Of a stretch of DNA of 21,355 bases, positions 6,991 through 16,071 are shown in pieces. The stretch lies in NCBI GenBank assembly GCA_041497995.1, contig JBGQHM010000074.1, positions 1 through 21,355 of the forward strand. Direction: 5' to 3'. The translations under genes and the position numbers were made by a program. This DNA is from DATKMS01 sp041497995. GTDB lineage: Bacteria; Desulfobacterota; Binatia; HRBIN30. Below the pieces are notes generated by a model, which did not search any database, was not told the DNA's origin, and saw only the letters and a list, made by a program, of their open reading frames with translations. The first letter of the stretch is position 1. Each line of letters opens with the position of its first letter.

Positions 6991-9900
6991 GGCGTCACCT
7001 CGTTCCTCGTTTCGTCGAGTGGTAGCTCGGCACTAACGCGGGTCCCTTTGCCGGGCGCCGACTCAACCGTCAGATGGCCGCCCAGGAGCCCCGCTCGTTC
7101 CCGCATGCCGGTCACCCCACTGGTGACACCCGCGTTGACCGGTGCTTCGGCATCGAAGCCACTGCCCTGGTCGATGATTTGCACGCACAGAGTGCCTGGG
7201 TCTATCCACGCGCGCACGGTCACCTGTCGGACGTGCGCGTGGCGCGCCACGTTCGTCAACGCCTCCTGAACGATGCGGTAGGCAGCGGTCTCGACTTCCG
7301 GAATGAAGCGCCGCGCGAGGCCGCGGTGCTCGAAGCTGACTTGGACGCGCGTCTGCGCCGCGTAGCGTTCGAACAACCACAGCAACGCCGGCAGGAGACC
7401 GAGATCGTCCAACATCGCGGGCCGCAGATCCAAGGCGAGATTGCGGACGCGGGCCAGCAACTCGTTCACCTGGCGCCGGGTGTCACTGAGGCGCCCAGCG
7501 TTGCCGTCGGCCGCGGCGCCGCTCATCCTGGCCAGCGACAACTTCAGGGCAGTCAGCGCTTGCCCGATCTCATCGTGAAGCTCGCGCGCGATGTGCTGGC
7601 GCTCGGCTTCTTGGACCTCCAACAGCCGGTGCGACAGAGCCTCCAGGCGTTCGTGCCCAGCGCGCACTTCCTCGAAGAGACGGCTCTTCTCCGTTGCCAG
7701 TGCGACGGCATCGGCGATCTGGTTGAGCAACGGCAATTGCCCGGCGTTGCCGCCGTCGAGCTTGCGCCACGTGAGGGTCAACATGCCGAGAACCTTCTCA
7801 CTGCCACGTAGCGGCAAGCATACGACGGAGCGAAAGCCGTCTGCGTGTATCTTTTGGACGATCGGCGACTGCAGCTCCACCGCCAGATCGGGCACGATAT
7901 GCGGGCGCCCCGCCACCACGGTCGGAGCCGCGGGGATGTCACGCATCAGCAAGCGTGCGCCGGGCCCCACATCTGGACGCGGGCCGCTCAGGGCAATCAC
8001 CGTCGCCCCGTCGTAGTCGGGATCGAAGAAGGTCAGGGTGGAGCGGTCGCACTGCGTCAGTGCCCGCAATCCTGCCGCCACGCGCGGGAACGCCGCCGCC
8101 ACGTTGAGCTCCGCATTCAGTGCCCGCAGAATGTCGCTGAGCGTCGTCACCTCCTTCTCGTGCGCTTCGGTGATGTCTTCGAAGAGCACAGAGATGCCCG
8201 TCCGCCCCGGGTAGCCACGCCCGCGGTACCACCGGTTGAATGGTGGATAGTAGGCCTCTACTTCCACCGTGACATGCTCGGTCATGGCCCGATGATACTG
8301 CTCGTAGAAGACCGTACCCACTAGTTCGGGAACCTCCTCCCAAAGGTTCTTGCCGACGAGGTCGGCTGCCGAGCGCTCCACCAACCGGGCAGCCGTCGGG
8401 TTGACATACGTGAAGCGCCAGTCTTGATCGACGGCGAAGAAGCCGCCGGTGATGTCCTCCAAGATGCTGGCGATCCGCCGATTCGTCGCCTCCAGCTCCT
8501 CCTCCGCGTGCTTGCGCGCCGTAATGTCGATCATCACGCCTTGACTGAAGGGTACCTGTCCGCTGTCGTCACGAATCACCACCGCCTCATCGTGGAACCA
8601 GACCAAGGCACCGTCACGCGTGTACATGCGATAGTCCGACGAGAACGGCGTGGCGGTCTGGTGGCTGTGCGCTACCTCGGCAATGACGCGGTCGCGGTCC
8701 TCCGGATGGAGCTGGCGATTCCACAGGTCGGGGTCGCCGATCCATGCGCTGGGCGCAAATCCTAGGGTGGCTTCCACCTGTGGGCTGATGTACATCGTGC
8801 TCTGCGCATCATCCAGTGCCAGCACGTAGGTGATGGCCGGGAGTTGCTCCACCAGCTGCCGGAGTCGATCCTCGGCTGCGCGTCGATCGGCCTCGGCGCG
8901 TTTGCGAGCACTGATATCTTCGATAACGGCGATTCCGTACTTGAACGCACCACCGGCATCGCGGACGACCCCTGCGGTTACACTGCCCCAGATCAACGAA
9001 CCGTCCCCGCGGACATACCGCTTTTCCAACGCATAGCGGTGCGTCTGACCATCCAGCAGGTTTTCCATGAGCGCGAGGCTCTGCTCCAGATCTTCAGGGT
9101 AAGTGACGTCACGGACCGCCAGCCGCAGCAGTTCTTCCCGGCTGTATCCGAGAATCTGGCACAGCCGATCGTTCACCATGAGCCAGCGACCATCCGCACC
9201 TACCGTGGCGACACCGACCGCCGCCTGTTCGAAAGTGGCACGGAAGCGCTGCTCGCTCTCACGCAAGGCGGCTTCGATGTCGTGTCGCTGGCGGATTTCC
9301 TCTCGCAGCTCCGTCGTGCGTTCAGCAACACGCGCCTCCAGCATACTTTCAGCGCGCTTGCGCTCGGTGATGTCTCGATACACCACGACGCCCCCAAGCA
9401 GGGATCCATCCTCCGACAGCAGCGGCGTCGCCGTCACAGAGACGGGAACGAGAGTGTGCTGTCCGTATGGTCGCACAGCCAGCTCTTGATTCGAGGTCGT
9501 CGCCACGCCGTGCCGCGCGCGTGCGAGCGGGATCTCGTCTGGCGGCATCAGCGTGCCGTCAGGGAAGCAGACACCGTACTCGCGCGACCAGTCCTCCGGT
9601 GCGACATCGGCGAGGGGGCGTCCGTGTAGACGTTCTGCGACGGGGTTGAAGTAAAGCAGCTTCCCCTTTGCGTCTGCCACGACCACCGCTTCACCGAGGC
9701 TGTTGAGAATGGATTGCAACCACTGCGCTTGTTCCTTGAGCAGTTGCTCGCTGTGGCGCAAGGCCTCCTCCACGCGCTTGCGTTCGGTCACGTCGAACGC
9801 CGTACCGAGGACCGCGAGTCCGCCCTCGAAGTCGATCATGCCCGCCGAGAAGTCCACCCACCGCGTCTCGCCCGACTTCGTCAGGATGCGCGTTTCGTGG

Positions 9901-11012
9901 TACGTCGGCAGCAGCTCGCCACGCTGTCGCGCTAGGCCGCGCTGCCGCACCAACTCGCGATGCTCGGGATGGACAGTGTCCCAGAAGCGCCTCGCGAGGA
10001 GCTCTTCACGCGTGTAGCCGGTGAGCGCGGTGGTAGCCGGATTGACATAACGCACGCTCTCGCCCTGAAAGATGACGGTCGCGACCGGCACGGTCTCCGC
10101 GAGGGTGCGGAACTTCCCTTCGCTCTCCTGGAGCGCTTGCTCCGCCAATTTGCGCTCGGTGATGTCGTGCAGGTGCGACACGAGGTTCAACGGCCGGCCG
10201 TTGCGGTCTCGCACGAGAGACACGCCCATCTCAACCCACACGATTGTGCCCGACTTGTGCAGGTAGCGGCGCTCCGCCCGGTAGCTGTCCACCTCACCCG
10301 CCAGCAGCCGCGCCCGATCCGCGTTGGCACTGGCCAGATCGTCGGGGTGCATCACCTCGGTGATCGGCTTGGGCAGCAACTCGTCGTGCGTGTACCCCAG
10401 CATCCGGCACAGCGCGGTGTTGATCTGCAGCGGCCGGCCGTCGGCACTCACCAATGCCATGCCGATCGGGGCGTGTTCGAAGGCGTTGCGGAAGTGCTCC
10501 TCAGCTTCGGAACGGCGCGCGACCTCATCCGTGAGCCGCCGATTGGCCTCGCGCAACTCGGCGGTGCGCAGTGCGACGCGGGCCTCGAGCTCGTCGCGCG
10601 CCACCTGCAGCACCTCCGCCATGCGGCGCTGTGAGGCGTGCAAGGCCGCCGTTCCCCAGCTCAACGCCATTGCGACCATCAGAAACAAGGCATCCCGCGC
10701 CAGTTCCGCCGCCGCCGTTGCAGCAGCTGGCGGCGGCACGAAGAGGAGTTGCGCGAACCCGAAGGACAACACGGCTGCCAGGATGCCGGGACCCACGCCC
10801 CCGACCCACGCGCTCACCAGCACTGCACCGTAAGCGGGGACGTAGAGGGTAGGCAGGATAACGGGGCCGAGCCCCAGCTTGACCAGGAGTGCGACCAGCG
10901 AGGCGATGACCGCAACTCCGTAGCGCATGACCGGTGAAAGCGGCTCGCCGCGAGCCACACCATTACGGACCTGCGCAGCCTCCGACGGCAAGAGGGCGGA
11001 CTGGCGGTCCAT
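6981..11012 (-). CDS. Membrane-bound multi-PAS/GAF sensor histidine kinase (NarX/DegS-type HisKA_3)
   Basis: The protein has 1343 residues from ATG 11012, with AGGAG eleven bases upstream, a rather long spacing. An in-frame TTG at 11063 would add 17 residues. Four or so hydrophobic segments (~30-123) resemble the DUF4118/MASE-type membrane module. A coiled linker follows. Six PAS domains lie at about 173-288, 299-413, 430-551, 587-703, 718-833 and 848-953, most ending in the PAC motif DITERK or a variant. A GAF domain is at 956-1113. The kinase core is HisKA_3 with H1146 in ARELHDEIGQAL and an HATPase with N1254 in EALTNVARHA and the G-boxes DQGSGFD and GVTGMRERAGLLGG. It lies downstream of the thioredoxin gene and overlaps the response regulator by 10 bp. 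The ligands sensed cannot be read from sequence. No haem or Fe-S signature is obvious. Confidence 0.95.
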   Translation of the reverse strand: MDRQSALLPSEAAQVRNGVARGEPLSPVMRYGVAVIASLVALLVKLGLGPVILPTLYVPAYGAVLVSAWVGGVGPGILAAVLSFGFAQLLFVPPPAAATAAAELARDALFLMVAMALSWGTAALHASQRRMAEVLQVARDELEARVALRTAELREANRRLTDEVARRSEAEEHFRNAFEHAPIGMALVSADGRPLQINTALCRMLGYTHDELLPKPITEVMHPDDLASANADRARLLAGEVDSYRAERRYLHKSGTIVWVEMGVSLVRDRNGRPLNLVSHLHDITERKLAEQALQESEGKFRTLAETVPVATVIFQGESVRYVNPATTALTGYTREELLARRFWDTVHPEHRELVRQRGLARQRGELLPTYHETRILTKSGETRWVDFSAGMIDFEGGLAVLGTAFDVTERKRVEEALRHSEQLLKEQAQWLQSILNSLGEAVVVADAKGKLLYFNPVAERLHGRPLADVAPEDWSREYGVCFPDGTLMPPDEIPLARARHGVATTSNQELAVRPYGQHTLVPVSVTATPLLSEDGSLLGGVVVYRDITERKRAESMLEARVAERTTELREEIRQRHDIEAALRESEQRFRATFEQAAVGVATVGADGRWLMVNDRLCQILGYSREELLRLAVRDVTYPEDLEQSLALMENLLDGQTHRYALEKRYVRGDGSLIWGSVTAGVVRDAGGAFKYGIAVIEDISARKRAEADRRAAEDRLRQLVEQLPAITYVLALDDAQSTMYISPQVEATLGFAPSAWIGDPDLWNRQLHPEDRDRVIAEVAHSHQTATPFSSDYRMYTRDGALVWFHDEAVVIRDDSGQVPFSQGVMIDITARKHAEEELEATNRRIASILEDITGGFFAVDQDWRFTYVNPTAARLVERSAADLVGKNLWEEVPELVGTVFYEQYHRAMTEHVTVEVEAYYPPFNRWYRGRGYPGRTGISVLFEDITEAHEKEVTTLSDILRALNAELNVAAAFPRVAAGLRALTQCDRSTLTFFDPDYDGATVIALSGPRPDVGPGARLLMRDIPAAPTVVAGRPHIVPDLAVELQSPIVQKIHADGFRSVVCLPLRGSEKVLGMLTLTWRKLDGGNAGQLPLLNQIADAVALATEKSRLFEEVRAGHERLEALSHRLLEVQEAERQHIARELHDEIGQALTALKLSLARMSGAAADGNAGRLSDTRRQVNELLARVRNLALDLRPAMLDDLGLLPALLWLFERYAAQTRVQVSFEHRGLARRFIPEVETAAYRIVQEALTNVARHAHVRQVTVRAWIDPGTLCVQIIDQGSGFDAEAPVNAGVTSGVTGMRERAGLLGGHLTVESAPGKGTRVSAELPLDETRNEVTPCP

Positions 11013-11067
11013 CAGTGACGGTACTCCTGCACCCCGTGTGTCACGGCGGTTCAGGTCTACCAAAGGC

Positions 11068-11099
11068 GGGCGGCACCTGGCAACGCTACGGCACCGCCC
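11068..11099 (-). terminator. Weak hairpin after the thioredoxin-like gene
   Basis: GGGCGG (11068-11073) pairs with CCGCCC (11094-11099), starting seven bases after the thioredoxin stop codon. There is no T-tract worth the name (GCCTTTGG follows), so this may only attenuate transcription into the kinase gene. Confidence 0.22.
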
Positions 11100-11105
11100 T
11101 CGCGA

Positions 11106-11597
11106 CTACTGCAGCTTCTTCAGCGCACGATCCATCCCCGCCAGGATGGAGGCCGAGCCCTTCTCGTCGTAGAAGTACTTGTACTGATCGCGCGCCTCCG
11201 AGAGCGAGGGATCGAGTGTGCCGTCGGCGGAGAGGAAGTAGGTCCGGGGAATGTACTCGCCGTCCGGTGCGTACTTTTTGCTGATCTCCGCATTTTGTTC
11301 CTTGTCGAGGCGAATCATGACGAACGACTTCGACTTCTTGACCACCTCAGGATCGCTGAACACGCCCGAGTAGTTCTTGCAGTGCGGGCACCACGTCGTG
11401 AAAAAGATCAGGCAGATCGGCTTGTGGCTCTTCTTCGCCTCCACCAGCCCCTCATCGTACGACATCCATTTGATGTTGGCGTCGTTCCAGTCCTCGATCG
11501 TGGCACGCGCCTGGCCTGCCAACACGACACTCGAAAGGATCCCTAGCGCTACGACGGCACCACTCCGCCTGCCGAACCACTTCCCCACACTCTGCAT
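11106..11597 (-). CDS. Exported thioredoxin-fold protein with CPHC active site
   Basis: The protein has 163 residues. ATG 11597 follows AAGGGAG with five bases spacing. Residues 1-32 form a signal peptide (RR near the start, hydrophobic GAVVALGILSSVVLAG, then ARA as a cleavage site). The thioredoxin-like fold contains FFTTWCPHC with C70 and C73, and the cis-proline segment EYIPRTYFL with P117. This suits the thioredoxin_7/DsbD-gamma-like family acting on disulfides in the periplasm, with CPHC as in DsbA-type centres. The gene starts 22 bp after thiC and is probably co-transcribed with it. Its substrates are unknown. The very Cys-rich exported proteins elsewhere in the window are possible clients, which is speculative. 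Confidence 0.88.
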   Translation of the reverse strand: MQSVGKWFGRRSGAVVALGILSSVVLAGQARATIEDWNDANIKWMSYDEGLVEAKKSHKPICLIFFTTWCPHCKNYSGVFSDPEVVKKSKSFVMIRLDKEQNAEISKKYAPDGEYIPRTYFLSADGTLDPSLSEARDQYKYFYDEKGSASILAGMDRALKKLQ

Positions 11598-11619
11598 CGC
11601 TGCTCCCTTCTCTCAATCC

Positions 11620-13275
<1,656 letters not shown>

Positions 13276-13414
13276 TGCGCCTGCTCCTTCGTTGTCCGTG
13301 GCGCCGAATCTACGCCGCCACGGCAAACGGTTCAAGCTATCGCCCAAAGCTGACAGGGTATTGGCGCGGCGCCGCGGTTTCTGGCAGGCTCGCTCGCGGC
13401 CCGGAGGACAGAAC
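13276..13414. promoter_or_regulatory. Divergent promoter region thiC / cysteine synthase with a hairpin
   Basis: This 139-bp gap must hold both promoters. A perfect 8-bp inverted repeat CCGTGGCG-12-CGCCACGG lies at 13296-13323, just ahead of thiC on its strand. It could be an operator or a leader hairpin. The conserved TPP-aptamer words (CTGAGA, and the ACC-TGATCTGG region) are not found on either strand. No clean -35/-10 pair is evident. Confidence 0.45.
13403..13407 (+). promoter_or_regulatory. Ribosome binding site deciding the GTG start of cysteine synthase
   Basis: GGAGG lies seven bases before GTG 13415. The 41 extra in-frame residues from ATG 13292 are Arg-rich, lack homology and have no such site. 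Confidence 0.65.
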
Positions 13415-14404
13415 GTGGACATCAAGCGCGGCTTCGCCGGCACGGTCGGCAACACGCCCCTCATCCGTCTCAATCGCCTGAGCGATGAAACCGGCTGCGA
13501 AATCCTCGGGAAGGCAGAGTTCCTCAACCCGGGCGGCTCGGTGAAGGACCGCGCCGCGCTGTTCATCATTCGCGATGCGGAGGAACGCGGCCTGCTCAAA
13601 CCGGGGGGGACGCTGGTCGAAGGGACCGCTGGCAACACCGGTATCGGCCTCGCACTGCTCGCCAACGCCCGTGGCTATCGCACGATCATCGTCATTCCGG
13701 ACACGCAGTCGCAAGAGAAGATGGATCTGCTACGTATCTGCGGCGCCGAGCTGCGGACTGTTCCGGCAGTGCCGTACAAGGATCCGGGCAACTACGTAAA
13801 GGTGTCCGGACGGCTGGCCGAGGAACTCGGCGCAGTATGGGCCAACCAATTCGACAACGTCGCCAACCGCCACGCGCACTACGCGACGACCGGACCGGAG
13901 ATCTGGGCACAAACCGAAGGGCGCGTCGATGCGTGGGTAGCATCGACCGGTACCGGCGGGACGCTCGCCGGCACGGCGCAGTATCTTAAGGAGCAGAAAC
14001 CATCCGTCCGGGTGGTCCTAGCCGACCCGATGGGCAGCGGCTTGTACCACTACGTGAAGCACGGTGAGGTGAAAGCGGAGGGCAGCTCCGTGACCGAGGG
14101 CATCGGCAACGGACGGGTTACTAAGAACCTCGACGGGGCACCGATCGACGACGCGGTGCAGGTGGACGACGCCACCGCACTGACCACGATCTTCCGCCTC
14201 CTGAAAGAGGAAGGGCTCTACCTCGGCGGCTCGACAGGAATCAACGTGGCCGCCGCGCTGGCCGTGGCGTGTGCGATGGGTCGCGGCCACACCATCGTCA
14301 CCGTGCTGTGCGACGGCGGTGATCGTTATCGCTCACGTCTGTACAACCCGATCTGGCTGCGGGAGAAGGGCCTGCCGATTCCACCGTGGCTCGAGGGGAA
14401 TTGA
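13415..14404 (+). CDS. cysK: Cysteine synthase / O-acetylserine sulfhydrylase (PLP-dependent), EGTAGNTG subtype
   Basis: The protein has 329 residues from GTG 13415. It makes cysteine from O-acetylserine and sulfide. The PLP lysine is K44 in NPGGSVKDRAA. The substrate loop reads EGTAGNTGIG (residues ~69-78) instead of the enterobacterial EPTSGNTG. The phosphate-binding loop is STGTGGTLAG. The C-terminus LYNPIWLREKGLPIPPWLEG is characteristic of the alphaproteobacterial/fungal-type cysteine synthases. It is divergent from thiC. Supply of sulfur or cysteine might be linked to thiamine and Fe-S assembly, but this is only suggested by position. A related PLP enzyme (for example a cystathionine beta-synthase-like protein) is less likely given length and motifs. 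Confidence 0.92.
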   Translation: MDIKRGFAGTVGNTPLIRLNRLSDETGCEILGKAEFLNPGGSVKDRAALFIIRDAEERGLLKPGGTLVEGTAGNTGIGLALLANARGYRTIIVIPDTQSQEKMDLLRICGAELRTVPAVPYKDPGNYVKVSGRLAEELGAVWANQFDNVANRHAHYATTGPEIWAQTEGRVDAWVASTGTGGTLAGTAQYLKEQKPSVRVVLADPMGSGLYHYVKHGEVKAEGSSVTEGIGNGRVTKNLDGAPIDDAVQVDDATALTTIFRLLKEEGLYLGGSTGINVAAALAVACAMGRGHTIVTVLCDGGDRYRSRLYNPIWLREKGLPIPPWLEGN

Positions 14405-14410
14405 CTCACT

Positions 14411-14428
14411 GACTCACTGACGCAGTGA
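14411..14428 (+). terminator. Small hairpin in GACTCACT repeats after cysteine synthase
   Basis: Right after the stop codon the octamer GACTCACT occurs twice (14403-14418). TCACTG-ACG-CAGTGA (14414-14428) can form a 6-bp stem with a 3-base loop. There is no T-run, so a terminator function is weakly supported. Confidence 0.25.
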
Positions 14429-14504
14429 TTCACTGCCGCAACCCGCACCCGGTGGACGTAGCGAGCGTGGCATACTAGATCTGTGGCTCGTAGGAGGGAC
14501 GCCG

Positions 14505-14981
14505 ATGGAAGACATTCGCTTCGATGACATCGAGAAACTGAAAGGCAAGGTCAGCGACACTTTCGGACCGTTTGGTCCGGAGTTCGCCATCACGCAGGAC
14601 ATGATCAACAAGTTCGCCGACCTGACCGGCGATCATCAATGGATCCACGTTGACGTCGAGCGCTGCAAACGGGAAAGCCCATTCAAGCAGCCGATCGCGC
14701 ACGGCTTCCTCACGCTGAGCCTCATCCCGAAGATACGCGCCGTCGCCGACTATCAAGTCGTTGGCTTCGGCAATGCGACGAACTACGGCGCCGACAAGCT
14801 GCGCTTCACCTCGCCGGTGCCCGCAGGGTCGAAGGTGCACGCGCGGTCGCGCCTGCTGGCGGTTGAGAAGAAGCCGGCGGGCACTCAAATGACGACGGAG
14901 ATCGGCGTCCACGTGGTCGGACAGGAACGGCCGGCGCTCGTGTACGTCATGTTGGTTCTGTACCATCCGCCGGCGAAGTAG
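14505..14981 (+). CDS. MaoC/NodN-like (R)-enoyl-CoA hydratase family protein
   Basis: The protein has 158 residues from ATG 14505, preceded by AGGAGGG with six bases spacing. It is a single hot-dog domain. The R-hydratase signature is seen as DLTGDHQWIHVD with D43 and H48 in the catalytic positions, followed by FKQPIAHGFLTLSL. GDHQWIH in place of GDxNPxH points to the NodN-like branch, which hydrates enoyl-CoA thioesters in fatty-acid or PHA metabolism. The downstream oxidoreductase begins 7 bp after its stop, so the two are an operon. The physiological substrate is unknown. Confidence 0.9.
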   Translation: MEDIRFDDIEKLKGKVSDTFGPFGPEFAITQDMINKFADLTGDHQWIHVDVERCKRESPFKQPIAHGFLTLSLIPKIRAVADYQVVGFGNATNYGADKLRFTSPVPAGSKVHARSRLLAVEKKPAGTQMTTEIGVHVVGQERPALVYVMLVLYHPPAK

Positions 14982-14988
14982 CCCCGCG

Positions 14989-15984
14989 ATGCCCGATACC
15001 CCACTTCGGATCGGCATTCTTGGCGCAGCCCGCATCGCGCCGATGGCGCTGATCCGCCCGGCGCGGCAGGTCCCCGAGGCCGTGATCGCGGCGGTCGCTG
15101 CCCGCGACCCGCAGCGGGCGCAGGCGTTCGCGCGCAAGCACGGCATCACCCAGGTGCACCCTAGCTATGATGCGCTGCTCGCCGATCCGGAGCTCGACGC
15201 GGTGTACAACCCGTTACCGAACAGCCTGCATTGCGAGTGGACGATCCGCGCGCTGGAGGCGGGCAAACACGTCTTGTGCGAGAAACCCATCGCCTCGAAC
15301 ACCGCCGAGGCCGAGCGCATGGCGGACGCGGCGCATCGCACCAGTCGCGTCCTCGTCGAGGCGTTCCACTGGCGGTACCATCCGCTGGCCGCGCGCATGC
15401 GAGCAATCATCGACAGCGGCGAGTTGGGCACCGTCCGTCACGTCGAAGCACACATGTGCATCCCGCTCCCCATACCCGGCGACATCCGCTACCGCCTCGA
15501 TCTAGCGGGTGGCGCCACCATGGACACCGGCTGCTACGCCATCAGCATCGCGCGCTTTCTCGCCGGCGCTGAGCCCGAAGTCGTGCGGGCCGAAGCACGG
15601 TTGTCGTCGCCCGGCGTCGACCGGGCGATGAGCGCCGACTTCCGCTTCCCCGATGGCAGCACGGGACGGATCACCTGCTCGCTGTTCTCCACCGCGCTGC
15701 TACGCATCGGGGCGCGCGTGCGTGGCGACCGCGGCGAGATGGCGGTGTTCAATCCGGTCGCTCCCCAGCTGCTCAATTGGATCACGGTGCGCACGGCCGG
15801 TGGTAAGCGCCGCGAGCGCATCGCCGGCGATGCGACCTACACGTGCCAACTACGCGCCTTCGTCGCCGCCGTCCGCAAGGGCCAACCGGTTCCCACCGGA
15901 CCCGAGCATGGCATCGCGAACATGCGGGTCATTGACGAGGTCTACCGCAAGGCCGGACTACAACCGCGGGGCGTCGCCCCCTAG
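14989..15984 (+). CDS. Gfo/Idh/MocA-family NAD(P)-dependent oxidoreductase
   Basis: The protein has 331 residues. The N-terminal Rossmann fold (RIGILGAARIAP) binds NAD(P). The family signature EKP is at E98-P100 (KHVLCEKPIASN), followed by VEAFHWRYHP. The C-terminal domain starts with GGATMDTGCYAISIARFL, close to the dihydrodiol dehydrogenase/xylose dehydrogenase branch. Such enzymes oxidise or reduce sugars, cyclitols or trans-diols. Its start lacks a strong ribosome site and lies 7 bp after the MaoC-like gene, so coupled translation is likely. The substrate cannot be predicted from the sequence. Confidence 0.9.
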   Translation: MPDTPLRIGILGAARIAPMALIRPARQVPEAVIAAVAARDPQRAQAFARKHGITQVHPSYDALLADPELDAVYNPLPNSLHCEWTIRALEAGKHVLCEKPIASNTAEAERMADAAHRTSRVLVEAFHWRYHPLAARMRAIIDSGELGTVRHVEAHMCIPLPIPGDIRYRLDLAGGATMDTGCYAISIARFLAGAEPEVVRAEARLSSPGVDRAMSADFRFPDGSTGRITCSLFSTALLRIGARVRGDRGEMAVFNPVAPQLLNWITVRTAGGKRRERIAGDATYTCQLRAFVAAVRKGQPVPTGPEHGIANMRVIDEVYRKAGLQPRGVAP

Positions 15985-16056
15985 CAACCTGTCGGACTTG
16001 GCACTCAACAGCGACCAACGGGAGCGGGCCATAGAATGACGCTGACCGCAGGTCCT

Positions 16057-16064
16057 AGGAGGAG
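16057..16064 (+). promoter_or_regulatory. Ribosome binding site deciding the lysyl oxidase start
   Basis: AGGAGGAG lies seven bases before ATG 16072, which opens directly into a signal peptide. The upstream ATG at 16036 has only a distant GGGAG and would add twelve polar residues. Confidence 0.65.
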
Positions 16065-16071
16065 AGTTGTC

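Noticed and set aside
6253..7269. Plus-strand open frame of 338 codons over the regulator and kinase C-terminus
   Set aside because: It is antisense to a clear two-component pair, and the translated sequence has no family resemblance.
13276..13414. Possible TPP riboswitch in the thiC leader
   Set aside because: The conserved CTGAGA and ACC-TGATCTGG-type words are absent on both strands, and the gap is short for aptamer plus promoter.
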